Positions 9,000 through 18,264 of a stretch of DNA of 64,000 nt are shown one piece after another (the stretch's first letter is position 1; each line of letters begins with the position of its first letter). Under the pieces are notes generated by a model, which was not told the DNA's origin, made no database searches, and was given only the letters and a program-made list of their open reading frames with translations. The position numbers and the translations under genes were made by a program. The DNA comes from SIG603 sp963621245. GTDB lineage: Bacteria; Bacillota; Clostridia; Oscillospirales; Acutalibacteraceae. The stretch lies in NCBI GenBank assembly GCA_963621245.1, contig CAVFCW010000001.1:558001-622000 (forward strand), written 5' to 3'.

Positions 9000-11234
9000 T
9001 TATCTGTTTTCTGTGTCCTCAAGATCCTCAAAAGGCTCATCGGTAACGTCACTTTCGGTTTCTTCTTCGGTGACAGTTCTCTGATCCTCGCTTACAGCCG
9101 TCTGACTGCTCTCGGTTTCGTTAATCTGCGAATAATCATCGACCGTCTCGTTAAATTCAGGCGTATCAACCGTTTCTGTGGTGGCGTCGTCGCTGTAAAA
9201 ACTATCGGCATTTGTTCCCGAAGATATGCTTATCAGCGTTTCGAGGTCCTCGTCCGATACGAAAATCATGTTGTTATCTGATTTCTCGTCGCCGTTTTTA
9301 TTGTAGTAGCAGAAAGTAACGGCATTATCTCTCATATCGGTGTTATCAAGAGAATTTTCCATAACCGAGAACAGCTTTTCGTAATTATCTTTGCTTGTAT
9401 CGGAATCGAAATACAGCCTATCCATTATTATCTGCTCTCCCGATTCGTCCGTCTCGCTGTAATCGTATTCGCTAAGGCTGATTGTGACAGCCGAAAGCTC
9501 ACCGTTATCGTAATCCGTCTTAGCCGACTTGACGGCATCGGAAGCCTTTTTGCCCGTAAGCTCAGACTTGATATACTTGACAAGCTCGGGGTTCTTCGTG
9601 GTTATGTCATACGACACGTAGAACGAACGGTTATTCTCGGTTCCGCTCACGTTGACCATAATTCCGCTCGTGTAGTTGCATGTCTTTATGCCGTTCTTTG
9701 CGGCATCCTCGGCAAACACACTCATAAACTTTTCTATATCGTCAAACTCGAACGAAAGATTTTTGTAGTTCACCACAATGTTAAAAACTTCGGAAGCGGT
9801 CGGAAGAGTGCTGTAAATTCTCTTGTACTCGGCGTTAGCCCGTCGGCACTTGTCGAGCTTTTCAATCATTTCATCGGTGATTTTCACTTCACGAACCACG
9901 GTTCTGCCGTTTTTAAGCTTAATTATAAAGTCACGGGTGGTATTGTAGCTCATGCTATTGTAGGTTTCTTTATCGGCATTTTCTGAGAGTATATCGAGAG
10001 TACATTTTATGGTGTCCTTATCGTCATACTCAATTTTAGAAACTTTTCTGCCGTAATAATCGTAACTTTCGTCACGCATTATGCTGAACGATCCCGCCGA
10101 TGTCTTAATCTCGACATTCTCGACGTCCTCGGCAAGCGGAACTTCTTTTCTTATCTGATTGCCGCAAACCGATCCGAGATAAGTTATGAGCGCCGTTATC
10201 GCAATCACAATCAAAAACGAAGGAATGCTCTTAACTACATTTTTAATGTTCTTTGAAGTGACCGCCTCGTAAAGGAAATATACAAATATGGCGATAACCA
10301 TCAAGACAAAGCAGTAGGCTCCGTCATAAAGCTTTCCTATGATGAGTGCAAAGAACATGGCGAGGAAAGGAAAGCTTAAACTGCATCTGAAGAAAATCTG
10401 AGTGATTTTTACCTGAGTGGGCTTTCCCGCAGTTTCGCTCTTTCTTTTGACAAAAGAGATATTTGCCAAGGCGAATATCACCGCAAAGAGCAAAAAGGTA
10501 TATACAAAGCCCTGCCATCTACAAACGATGTAATCAAACGAATAGTTAAAAAACAGGGAGAACGGCACCGCCATTACAAAATTGTTTGCAGGGCTAAATA
10601 TATTTGGCATGCCGGAAAGCGTGATTATCTCACCGACAAGAACGGCAACGCCCTCAAAAAGCGTGATAACGGCTCTCGGAAGACAAATCACAAGTCCCGT
10701 AGCCACAAAGTTGGTGAATGCTGTTCCCGTGAGGCTCATTCCGAGCATTGTGCCAGAGGCAACAACGCTTGTTCCCATAAAATAGAACAGGAAATATTTG
10801 AAAGTACCCCAAACAGCCATGTGACCGCCGTTAAAGATAAAACTCATCAAGAACTGCAAAAGAATGTTAACGAATACAAGCGCCGCTATCCAAGTGAATA
10901 CCGAGCAAGCAAGGCTTAAAAATGTGCATGTCCTTGTGTTCGGCAAGGAATCGTAAACATCGGACGCATTTCTTTTGTTGAGATACCTAAAAGTACAATA
11001 CGGCAAAATGTAACCGCCGACAAACATAAAGAAAAAAAGCGACATATGCATGCCAAGGTGGGTGGCATAGTGCAAAATGCCCTCAGTCTCGGATGCATAT
11101 TCGGCTATGCTTATAAGCTGGATGATAATCGGAACGGCTGTCATCACAAGTGTGAGAAGCGCAAGAATAATTCCCTGCATTTTAAGCTGTCTTATTCCGT
11201 CCTTGTAAAGCTTAGAGTTAAATATTTTTTTCAT
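9000..11234 (-). CDS. ABC-2 type transporter permease, large with extracytoplasmic domain
   Basis: Membrane partner of the ATPase encoded just upstream (4-base ATGA overlap). The 744 residues begin with a first helix, then a large set of helices to ~residue 370, with the ABC-2 signature segment ASDVYDSLPNTRT (~90-102) seen in bacitracin/lantibiotic-type and YtrC-like permeases. From ~375 to 660 is a soluble, mixed alpha/beta region rich in charged residues, and the last 70 residues are a Glu/Thr/Ser-rich acidic tail (ETESDVTDEPFEDLEDTENR at the end). Substrate unknown; GntR/YtrA-controlled transporters often respond to envelope stress or antibiotics. Start supported by GGAG 11 bases upstream. 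Confidence 0.85.
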   Translation of the reverse strand: MKKIFNSKLYKDGIRQLKMQGIILALLTLVMTAVPIIIQLISIAEYASETEGILHYATHLGMHMSLFFFMFVGGYILPYCTFRYLNKRNASDVYDSLPNTRTCTFLSLACSVFTWIAALVFVNILLQFLMSFIFNGGHMAVWGTFKYFLFYFMGTSVVASGTMLGMSLTGTAFTNFVATGLVICLPRAVITLFEGVAVLVGEIITLSGMPNIFSPANNFVMAVPFSLFFNYSFDYIVCRWQGFVYTFLLFAVIFALANISFVKRKSETAGKPTQVKITQIFFRCSLSFPFLAMFFALIIGKLYDGAYCFVLMVIAIFVYFLYEAVTSKNIKNVVKSIPSFLIVIAITALITYLGSVCGNQIRKEVPLAEDVENVEIKTSAGSFSIMRDESYDYYGRKVSKIEYDDKDTIKCTLDILSENADKETYNSMSYNTTRDFIIKLKNGRTVVREVKITDEMIEKLDKCRRANAEYKRIYSTLPTASEVFNIVVNYKNLSFEFDDIEKFMSVFAEDAAKNGIKTCNYTSGIMVNVSGTENNRSFYVSYDITTKNPELVKYIKSELTGKKASDAVKSAKTDYDNGELSAVTISLSEYDYSETDESGEQIIMDRLYFDSDTSKDNYEKLFSVMENSLDNTDMRDNAVTFCYYNKNGDEKSDNNMIFVSDEDLETLISISSGTNADSFYSDDATTETVDTPEFNETVDDYSQINETESSQTAVSEDQRTVTEEETESDVTDEPFEDLEDTENR

Positions 11235-12139
11235 GTATCTTCATTCTCCTCGTTTACAAGATATCCCCTCGCGCTTAATTCGTAAATAAAAATCTCCTCC
11301 AACGAAAGCGGAAGTATGTCCAAAATAAGCGGCTCAAGCCTCATAAGCTTGGCTTTTATTCCGTCCTTGTCTCCGCGCACGATAAGCGTTGCCACACTGC
11401 CGTGTTTCTCGTAATCGAGATAGTGAATATCGTCGAAAAGCTCACGGCCGAAGTCGGGACAGCCGAAACCGACCTGAACCTTGACAAGCTTGGTTTGTAA
11501 TTCGTCCACATCGTTCTCGAACACGATTCCCCCCTGATAAATAAGGGCAAGTCGATCGCAAGTGTCCTCAAGCTCACGGAGCGAATGCGAAGTTATCACA
11601 ACGCAAGAACCTCTGTCGGCGATATCCGAATAAATCTCCTTTTTCAACAAATTTCTCATAACGGGATCGAGTCCGTCAAAGGTTTCATCGAGTAAAATGT
11701 ACTTTGCACGTGTGCTAAGTGCAAGAACAGAAGCCGCCTGACGCTTCATTCCCTTGGAAAAGCTTGTGATTTTCTTTGTGCGGTTCAGTCCGAACGCCGA
11801 AACGAGATAATCAAATCGGTCTCTGTCGAAGCTCTCGTAAGATGCGGCGTAAAAATCTTCCATTCTGTTTAAATCGGCGAGCGGCAGAAAATAAAGATCA
11901 TCGGGTACAAAGGCAATATTTTTCTTTGCGCTGTAATTATTGTAAATGTGCTTGCCGTCAAGAGTAATTTCTCCTTCGGATTTTTCATAAATGCCTGCAA
12001 TCACTCTGAGCATAGTGGACTTGCCAGCGCCGTTTGCGCCTACGATTCCGTAAACGGATCCCTCGTTCAGATTGAGATTGATTCCGTTAAGAACTTTATT
12101 GCCGTCAAACTCTTTACTGAAATTCTTAAGCTCTATCAC
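11231..12139 (-). CDS. ABC transporter ATP-binding protein
   Basis: 302-residue ATPase of the ABC-2 export type. Walker A is GANGAGKST (~33-41), the signature is a degenerate FSKGMKRQ (~132-139), Walker B is YILLDETFDGLD (~152-163), and the switch His is in VITSHS. The C-terminal ~90 residues are a regulatory or permease-coupling region. It overlaps the GntR gene upstream and the permease downstream by four bases each, so the three are translationally coupled. Confidence 0.93.
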   Translation of the reverse strand: MIELKNFSKEFDGNKVLNGINLNLNEGSVYGIVGANGAGKSTMLRVIAGIYEKSEGEITLDGKHIYNNYSAKKNIAFVPDDLYFLPLADLNRMEDFYAASYESFDRDRFDYLVSAFGLNRTKKITSFSKGMKRQAASVLALSTRAKYILLDETFDGLDPVMRNLLKKEIYSDIADRGSCVVITSHSLRELEDTCDRLALIYQGGIVFENDVDELQTKLVKVQVGFGCPDFGRELFDDIHYLDYEKHGSVATLIVRGDKDGIKAKLMRLEPLILDILPLSLEEIFIYELSARGYLVNEENEDT

Positions 12140-12510
12140 CTTGTACTCTCCTTTTCGCTGCAGTCCGTGACTGCCTTAATTAAGTCTTTTTCATCAACTC
12201 CGGCTCTTAAAAGCTTGCAGACAAGCTCCTTAAACTCGTCCAAACTGTCAAGAGCCCTCTCCTTTAGCCTTATTTGGGCATCAACCGAGACAAATCTGCC
12301 CTGTCCGGGAGCCGAATAGCAAAGGCCGCGCCTTTCAAGCTCGGCATATGCTTTTTGAATGGTGTTCGGATTAATAGAGAGTGAATAAGCCAATTCTCTG
12401 ACCGACTCAAGCTGATCCATCGGCCGAAGCACCCCGGTGGATATCTCCTTTTCCACCGCCGCCACTATCTGCTCGTAGATAGGGGTTCTGGAATACTTGT
12501 CAACATTCAA
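12136..12510 (-). CDS. GntR family regulator, YtrA subfamily
   Basis: A 124-residue repressor consisting of an N-terminal winged helix (YSRTPIYEQIVAAVEKEI, then LAYSLSINPNTIQKAYAELERRG as the recognition helix) and only a short C-terminal dimerisation segment, which is the YtrA-type architecture. TTG at 12510 is preferred as start because GGAG lies eight bases before it and homologues begin near NVDKYSRTPIYEQ; the upstream ATG at 12534 would put the ribosome-binding site inside the gene. First gene of an operon with the ABC ATPase and permease, whose expression it presumably controls. Confidence 0.9.
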   Translation of the reverse strand: MNVDKYSRTPIYEQIVAAVEKEISTGVLRPMDQLESVRELAYSLSINPNTIQKAYAELERRGLCYSAPGQGRFVSVDAQIRLKERALDSLDEFKELVCKLLRAGVDEKDLIKAVTDCSEKESTR

Positions 12511-12552
12511 ACTGAAATCTCCTTTTTCAAACATACAATTCGCCGCCGTACT

Positions 12553-12593
12553 GTACTATACTGAATAGTACACCTAATATGCACATTTGTCAA
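12553..12593 (-). promoter_or_regulatory. GntR operon promoter with overlapping palindromic operator
   Basis: Minus strand TTGACA (12593-12588), 17-base spacer, TACTAT (12570-12565). The -10 lies inside the inverted repeat GTACTAT-N5-ATAGTAC (12553-12571), a likely GntR binding site for autoregulation. Confidence 0.7.
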
Positions 12594-12600
12594 GCGCAAA

Positions 12601-12638
12601 AAGAAAACAGAGCCGATGCGGTTCGGCTCTGTTTTCTT
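12601..12638. terminator. Perfect 16-bp terminator hairpin between gntR and lexA
   Basis: AAGAAAACAGAGCCGA (12601-12616) pairs perfectly with TCGGCTCTGTTTTCTT (12623-12638). No gene immediately upstream on either strand explains it. A second hairpin lies at 12706-12734 next to a GAGGAGGG at 12690-12697. The interval 12639-12780 holds no supported gene. Confidence 0.6.
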
Positions 12639-12780
12639 AGAGGGGTGTGAATTTACCGATATACGGTCTTTCACATTGAAATATATATTGAGGAGGGTAA
12701 AAAGCAACCAAGAAAGATGCGGTTTCTTTCGGTTACAGCTATATTATATCTTCCCGAAAAGAAACTTTGTTAAAGAGCCG

Positions 12781-12901
12781 TGAACAAATGTTTAAATTAT
12801 TTTGCGGATTTTATTAACAATTAATTTTCTTTCAGAGAAATTTAAACTCTCAAAATTTTTTCAAACAAATGTTTGAAATCTGAAAAGTTTTATGTTATAC
12901 T
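12781..12901 (+). promoter_or_regulatory. lexA promoter with two LexA (SOS) boxes
   Basis: CAAACAAATGTTTG (12862-12875) fits the Firmicutes LexA box CGAACRNRYGTTYG; a second, weaker copy TGAACAAATGTTTA lies at 12781-12794. The promoter is TTGAAA (12873-12878), 17 bases, TATACT (12896-12901), so the main box overlaps the -35. This gives lexA autorepression. Confidence 0.8.
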
Positions 12902-12942
12902 TAACCTATATCAGAATATTATCCTTAAAGTGAGATTAAAAT

Positions 12943-13527
12943 ATGAAAGCATTAACAAAAAGTCAGCAGAAAGTTTACGATTATCTCAAAGAGGCTTTGC
13001 AATCGGGAGTGCCGCCAACGGTAAGAGAAATTTGCCAGGGCACGGGACTTTCCTCAACAAGCACCGTCCACACTCATCTCAAGACGCTTGAAAAGCTCGG
13101 ATACATCACAAAGGACGACGGCAAAAACCGTGCAATCAAAATTTGCGGAGTCACACCCACACAGCAGGTTCCTATTGTGGGTCTTGTAACTGCGGGAACG
13201 CCGATTCTCGCCTTTGAAGAGGCTGACGGCTACCTCCCCTATCCCATAACAAACGGCGAAAAGGATCTCTTTGCGCTTCACGTGAGAGGTTACAGCATGA
13301 AGAACGCCGGCATACTTGACGGCGATTTGGTCGTTGCGGAAAAGGGCGTTCATGTCGAGAATGGCGATATTGTTGTCGCGATGATTGACGACGAAGCTAC
13401 GGTCAAGAGAATTTTCTACGAGGATAACCGAGTTCGACTTCAGCCGGAAAATCCGGATTTTGAGCCGATTTATACCCGTGATTGTGCTGTTTTGGGTAAA
13501 GTTGTTTCAGTTCAGAGATATTATTGA
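12943..13527 (+). CDS. lexA: LexA repressor
   Basis: SOS-response repressor and self-cleaving serine protease. The 194 residues comprise an N-terminal winged helix (TVREICQGTGLSSTSTVHTHLKTLEKLGYI, split here as residues 26-55) and a C-terminal S24 peptidase domain. The scissile Ala84-Gly85 lies in VTAGTP, nucleophile Ser118 in GYSMKNAGI, and general base Lys155 in EATVKRI. Length is slightly under the ~205 typical of Bacillus. Two LexA boxes lie upstream. The ribosome-binding site is weak (AAAGTGAG). Confidence 0.96.
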   Translation: MKALTKSQQKVYDYLKEALQSGVPPTVREICQGTGLSSTSTVHTHLKTLEKLGYITKDDGKNRAIKICGVTPTQQVPIVGLVTAGTPILAFEEADGYLPYPITNGEKDLFALHVRGYSMKNAGILDGDLVVAEKGVHVENGDIVVAMIDDEATVKRIFYEDNRVRLQPENPDFEPIYTRDCAVLGKVVSVQRYY

Positions 13528-13557
13528 TAAAATTTAATTTTTATATTTAAACGAGAA

Positions 13558-13585
13558 CCCCGCAGAAATCTGCGGGGCTTATTTT
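13558..13585 (+). terminator. Terminator after lexA
   Basis: CCCCGCAGA / TCTGCGGGG (13558-13577) followed by a T-rich tract, 30 bases past the stop. Confidence 0.85.
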
Positions 13586-13663
13586 TGCTCCTAAAATTCA
13601 AGCAGCGCTGAACCAAACGGAACAGCGCCACCGAAAAATTATAGAAGAACTTATATTCTGCTT

Positions 13664-14641
13664 TTAAATCTGAGGCTCAACCAAATGGCAAGCTACGTAG
13701 TGATTCGGGAGAATCTCACGAAGCTGCGGCTTTGATTCTTTGCACTTGTCGCATGCCTGCGGGCAACGACCTGCAAAGTTACAGCCCTTAGGAGTGTTGA
13801 TCGGAGAAGGAACATCACCGGAGAGAATCTGTCTCTTCTTAGCAACCTCTGAATCGGGATCCGGAATCGGAACAGCCGAGAGAAGAGCCTTTGAGTACGG
13901 ATGAAGTGTGTTCTCGTAAAGATCGTCACTGGAAGCAAGCTCTACAACATTACCGAGGTACATAACTGCGATACGATCGGAGATGTACTTAACGATGTTA
14001 AGGTCGTGAGCGATGAAAAGGTAAGTGAGATCGCTCTGCTGCTGAATGTCGTGGAGAAGGTTGATAACCTGTGACTGAATGGAAACGTCAAGAGCTGAGA
14101 TAGGCTCGTCGCAAACAACGAACTTCGGCTCAATAGCAAGTGCTCTTGCGATACCGACACGCTGTCTCTGACCACCTGAGAACTCGTGCGGGAAACGGTT
14201 TGCGTGCTCTCTGTTAAGACCAACGGTCTCGAGAAGCTCGTAAACTCTCTCCTGTCTCTTCTTTGCATCATACATATGGTGGATTTCCATACCCTCTGAG
14301 ATAATGGAAGCAACCGTCATACGTGAGTCAAGAGAAGCGTACGGATCCTGGAAAATGATCTGAGCGTCCTTGGAGTAGTTGAATCTATCCTTGCTCTTTT
14401 TAAGGTTAACAGGCTTACCCTCGAACTCGATGGTTCCGCTTGTTGCCTGGTAAATACCCATTGCGACACGGCCAAGTGTGGACTTACCGCAACCGGACTC
14501 ACCAACAAGACCTAAGGTTTCGCCCTTGTAGATATCTAAAGAAACGTTATCGACAGCCTTAAGAGTGCCTCCGCTTACCTTGAAGTACTTGCAGACATTC
14601 TTAAGAGAAAGGAGAACTTCCTTGTTGTTATTTTCAGGCAT
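13664..14641 (-). CDS. oppF: Oligopeptide ABC importer ATP-binding protein OppF
   Basis: One of two ATPases energising peptide uptake. Walker A GESGCGKST, signature SGGQRQR, Walker B FVVCDEPISALD and the C-terminal oligopeptide_ABC extension with the Cys cluster GCNFAGRCPQACDKC are present. The 325-residue start at ATG 14641 (AGAGGTGA upstream) is preferred over a GTG eight codons earlier. It overlaps oppD by eight bases and is last in the oppBCDF operon. Assigned OppF rather than OppD from order and the KYFKVSGGTLKAVDNVSL opening. Confidence 0.93.
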   Translation of the reverse strand: MPENNNKEVLLSLKNVCKYFKVSGGTLKAVDNVSLDIYKGETLGLVGESGCGKSTLGRVAMGIYQATSGTIEFEGKPVNLKKSKDRFNYSKDAQIIFQDPYASLDSRMTVASIISEGMEIHHMYDAKKRQERVYELLETVGLNREHANRFPHEFSGGQRQRVGIARALAIEPKFVVCDEPISALDVSIQSQVINLLHDIQQQSDLTYLFIAHDLNIVKYISDRIAVMYLGNVVELASSDDLYENTLHPYSKALLSAVPIPDPDSEVAKKRQILSGDVPSPINTPKGCNFAGRCPQACDKCKESKPQLREILPNHYVACHLVEPQI

Positions 14642-15647
14642 TCTTGTCACCTCTTTCTTCGGCACTTGGGCAGTCAGGATGTAAGAGCCAGCATGTAGCC
14701 TCGTGGATACCGTCTATCTTGTAGGTATCGGGCTGTGCCTCATGACAAATCTGCATGCATCTCTCGCATCTTGCGCCGAATCCGCATCCCTTGGGCGGGT
14801 TGAGAAGGTCGGGCGGAGTACCCGGAATAGATGTAAGTCTTTCCTTCTTTGTAGCGTCGGCTGACGGAAGAGAAGCAAGAAGTGCCTTTGTGTACGGATG
14901 AGTCGGGTTGTAGAAAATATCTCTTACAGTACCTGTCTCTACTATCTTACCGGCATACATAACAGCAACACGGTCTGCAACCTGAGCAACAACACCGAGG
15001 TCATGTGTAACGAGGATGATAGCTGTGTTTGTTCTCTCTTTGATCTCAAGCATAAGATCCATGATCTGAGCCTGAATTGTAACGTCAAGAGCTGTTGTCG
15101 GCTCATCGGCGATGAGGAGCTTCGGCTCGCAGCAAAGTGCCATAGCGATCATGGCTCTCTGTCTCATACCACCGGAGAACTCGTGCGGATACTGCTGAGC
15201 ACGCTCTTCCGCATTCGGAATATTAACAAGCTTCAAATACTTGATAGCTTCATCGTGAGCTTCTTTTGAGGAGAGATGTCTGTGGTGCTTGATAGCCTCG
15301 ACAATCTGCTTACCGACTTTCATGGTCGGGTTAAGGCATGTCATCGGATCCTGGAAGATCATAGCGACTTCCTTACCACGGATGGACTGCATCTCTTTTT
15401 CGCTTGCGGCAACGATGTCGTGCTCGTCAAGCTGAATGCTACCGGAAACGATTTTTCCGGGTGGCATCGGGTTAAGCTTCATGATGGTCTGGCAAGAAAC
15501 GGATTTACCGCAACCGGACTCACCAACGATAGCGAGAACTTCGCCTTCGTTTACATGGAACGTGACACCACGAACAGACTGAACCTCGCCTGCATAGGTA
15601 TCAAAGGAGAAGTGAAGATCTTTAACGTCAACAACTGTTTTAGCCAT
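14634..15647 (-). CDS. oppD: Oligopeptide ABC importer ATP-binding protein OppD
   Basis: 337-residue ATPase with Walker A GESGCGKSV, signature SGGMRQRAM, Walker B LLIADEPTTALD and the D-type C-terminus with GCGFGARCERCMQIC. GGAG stands before the ATG. Follows oppC by 21 bases and overlaps oppF. Works as a heterodimer with OppF on the cytoplasmic face. Confidence 0.94.
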   Translation of the reverse strand: MAKTVVDVKDLHFSFDTYAGEVQSVRGVTFHVNEGEVLAIVGESGCGKSVSCQTIMKLNPMPPGKIVSGSIQLDEHDIVAASEKEMQSIRGKEVAMIFQDPMTCLNPTMKVGKQIVEAIKHHRHLSSKEAHDEAIKYLKLVNIPNAEERAQQYPHEFSGGMRQRAMIAMALCCEPKLLIADEPTTALDVTIQAQIMDLMLEIKERTNTAIILVTHDLGVVAQVADRVAVMYAGKIVETGTVRDIFYNPTHPYTKALLASLPSADATKKERLTSIPGTPPDLLNPPKGCGFGARCERCMQICHEAQPDTYKIDGIHEATCWLLHPDCPSAEERGDKNA

Positions 15648-15668
15648 AATTTTATCCTTCTCCTTTCA

Positions 15669-16631
15669 TTATCTTCTGAGCTTAGGATCGAATGCGTCAC
15701 GAAGTCCGTCACCGAGAAGGTTGAAGGAAAGCATTGTAAGACAGATAGCTGCAGCGGGAACAACGAGCTGGAGCGGATATGTCTGGAATGCCTGCTGACC
15801 TGCCTGAGCAAGAGTACCCCAAGAGGAAAGCGGAACCGGAACGCCGAGTCCTAAGTATGAGAGCCAAGCTTCTGTGAAGATTGCGCTCGGAATTGCAAGT
15901 GTTACGTTGATGATAACAACAGAGAGTGTGTTCGGAACGAGGTGCTTTGCAATGATTCTGCCTGCACTGCCGCCCATTGCCTGAGCTGCAATAACGAACT
16001 CCTGCTCTTTAAGCTGAATGATCTGACCACGAACAAGTCGAGCCATACCGGTCCAACCCGTAACGGCGTAGGCAATAACGATTGTCCAAAGACCTGCGGG
16101 AAGAACCATCATCAAAAGAACGATAATGATAAGGTAAGGAATACCGTTGATAACTTCAACGATTCTCATCATGATGTTATCAACTGCGCCTCCGAAGTAA
16201 CCGGAGATACCGCCGTAGATAATACCAACGATGAAGTTAATGAAAACTGCTGCAAACGCAATGAAAAGGGAAACTCTACCACCCTCCCAAACTCTCGTGA
16301 ACAGGTCACGTCCGAGTGTATCTGTTCCGAAAACATGGTGATGAACTTCAGGATTTCCTTCGGCGTCTGTAAGAACATTACATTCTGTCCATACGCCTGC
16401 GTTAACGTGTGCGTAGTGCTGCTCTCTGCCCTCAAAGGGAGAGAAAAGCGGAATGATAAGCGAGCCGAGAATCATGAGAATGATAATAGCCGCACAAACA
16501 ATTGCAACCTTGTTCTTCATGAATCTGCCCATAGCGTCACGGAAGAACGTTGTGCTCGGTCTTGAAATACCTTCGCGGTTTTCCGGGTCAGGGCCGACCC
16601 ACTGGAATTTACTCTTAGCGATATTTTCCAT
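15669..16631 (-). CDS. oppC: Oligopeptide ABC importer permease OppC
   Basis: 320 residues with one N-terminal helix, an extracellular loop containing HVFGTDTLGRDLFTRVWEGGR, and five further helices of the BPD_transp_1 domain. The EAA-type coupling loop is seen in EFVIAAQAMGGSAGRIIAKHLVPN (residues ~205-228). Start overlaps the oppB stop by one base, indicating coupling. Confidence 0.93.
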   Translation of the reverse strand: MENIAKSKFQWVGPDPENREGISRPSTTFFRDAMGRFMKNKVAIVCAAIIILMILGSLIIPLFSPFEGREQHYAHVNAGVWTECNVLTDAEGNPEVHHHVFGTDTLGRDLFTRVWEGGRVSLFIAFAAVFINFIVGIIYGGISGYFGGAVDNIMMRIVEVINGIPYLIIIVLLMMVLPAGLWTIVIAYAVTGWTGMARLVRGQIIQLKEQEFVIAAQAMGGSAGRIIAKHLVPNTLSVVIINVTLAIPSAIFTEAWLSYLGLGVPVPLSSWGTLAQAGQQAFQTYPLQLVVPAAAICLTMLSFNLLGDGLRDAFDPKLRR

Positions 16632-17575
16632 TATTTGGATCCTCCCGATACTTTTACTCTCGGATCGATTAAGCCGTATACAAGGTCAACAACGAGGTTA
16701 CAGAGAATGAGGAAGGTACCGTAGAAAATTGTTGTACCCATAATCATGGTGTAGTTAACCTGCTGAATGCTTGTAACGAAAGATTTACCCATACCGGGAA
16801 CCGAGAAGATAGACTCAACAACGAATCCACCTGTCAGGATACCTGCGGTTGTAGGTCCGAGGATTGTAACAACAGGAAGAATAGCGTTTCTTACGCCGTG
16901 CTTCCAAATGATAGCTGCCTGTGAAAGACCCTTAGCCTTAGCTGTCTTGATGTAATCAGAACCAAGGACATCAAGCATGCTTGTACGCATAAGACGTGAG
17001 ACCGAAGCGATGGTACCGAAGCCCATTGCGATAACCGGCAAAATCTTGCAGTTCCAAGAGTTCCAACCGGTGATCGGGAAGAACTTAACTCCCGTCCATT
17101 GGTAAAGCTTAAGGCCGAAGAAATACTGCAGAAGCGCCGCAACGATGAACGAAGGAACCGAAACACCGAGCAAGGCTATCAGCATACATATCGAATCCCA
17201 CACCGTACCTCGCTTAACTGCGGCGAGAATACCGATTAAGATACCGACGATAACAGCGAAGATAAGAGCTCTGATACCGAGGTCAAAAGAAACCGGGAAG
17301 GTTGTGAGAAGTTTGTCCGTTACGGAACGGTTGTCGTCAAGGGAAACACCAAAGTCACCGTGGAGAACGTTACCTACATAGAGGATATACTGCTCGTAAA
17401 CGGGCTTATCCAATCCGTACTTTGCTTTCATACTTGCCATAACTGCGTCAGGAATTTTCTTTTCACCTGTGAACGGGTCACCGGGAAGAAGCTGCATCAT
17501 GAAGAAAGTAAGTGTGATGAGAACAAAAACGGTTACAATAGTGTAAGCGATTCTCTTCAAGAAATACTTGAACAT
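16631..17575 (-). CDS. oppB: Oligopeptide ABC importer permease OppB
   Basis: 314 residues. It has the N-terminal signature helix with FFMMQLLPGDPF, the family motif YGLDKPVYEQYILYVGNVLHGDFG (residues ~50-73), and the EAA loop SDYIKTAKAKGLSQAAIIWKHGVRN. First gene of the oppBCDF cluster. A GGAG-AGGAGG double site lies upstream. Binding-protein genes lie upstream behind a long noncoding interval rather than in the same tight operon. Confidence 0.93.
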   Translation of the reverse strand: MFKYFLKRIAYTIVTVFVLITLTFFMMQLLPGDPFTGEKKIPDAVMASMKAKYGLDKPVYEQYILYVGNVLHGDFGVSLDDNRSVTDKLLTTFPVSFDLGIRALIFAVIVGILIGILAAVKRGTVWDSICMLIALLGVSVPSFIVAALLQYFFGLKLYQWTGVKFFPITGWNSWNCKILPVIAMGFGTIASVSRLMRTSMLDVLGSDYIKTAKAKGLSQAAIIWKHGVRNAILPVVTILGPTTAGILTGGFVVESIFSVPGMGKSFVTSIQQVNYTMIMGTTIFYGTFLILCNLVVDLVYGLIDPRVKVSGGSK

Positions 17576-17620
17576 TTGGGGTTGTCCTCCTCTCCTATAA
17601 TTTTTATTTTTTATTTAGAT

Positions 17621-17676
17621 ATCCGACCGATTGTCTGGGGTTCTTCTTATTTACATACACAGCGTTTTGGTCGGAT
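17621..17676. repeat. Inverted repeat in the oppB leader
   Basis: ATCCGACC (17621-17628) and GGTCGGAT (17669-17676), perfect eight-base arms 40 bases apart, just upstream of the oppB ribosome-binding site. It may form an mRNA stem or be a protein site; there is no T run. Confidence 0.4.
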
Positions 17677-17711
17677 TATTCTACAGACTAATTGTTCAAT
17701 TGATTAAGCAT

Positions 17712-17761
17712 AAAAAAATAAGTGCCGGCTAGGTCAGTTAAAACCGTACCGCCTTTGGCAC
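17712..17761 (-). terminator. Terminator-like structure upstream of oppB
   Basis: On the minus strand GTGCC (17761-17757), with GGC (17753-17751), pairs back with GCCGGCAC (17729-17722), and the hairpin is followed by TTATTTTTTT. It lies upstream of oppB, so it either ends a short transcript or attenuates oppB. The interval 17763-18264 holds no gene that I can support. Confidence 0.4.
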
Positions 17762-18264
17762 AAAAAGTAAGTTATCGTATTTTGATATACTAAATCAACC
17801 GACAAGAGAAACGAACTTTAAGACGTCAAATCATTGAATTAAATGAAATACCTTTTAACTTAAAATTCATTGTGAGTTTATTTTACAATAAAATATCTAA
17901 ATTTACAAGAGTTGATTAATAGAAAATTCATAGTTTATATCGCCGGCTTTTTGTATGCCTTGTACATGGATTTCGATTGATTGTAAAAACGCACGGTTTT
18001 TTCGGCAATTTCAGCATATTTTAACAGCCTTATTTCTGAAAAAGCCCACAAGTTTAACCTATGGTCATAGTGCATATTTCATAAATCGGTATGTGCTCAA
18101 ATGCACTTTTGTTTTCGTACACGGAGCATTTCCCAGTATTTAACTGTGCTTTTTCGGTTTTGCAGAAAAGCTTTTGCTTTTTTGCAAGAGAAGTTAAACT
18201 CAATTCATAAAATTGACCGCTGTAACATTTCTTTCGGACTTTGGCTTGAGTTTACCCTCACAAC

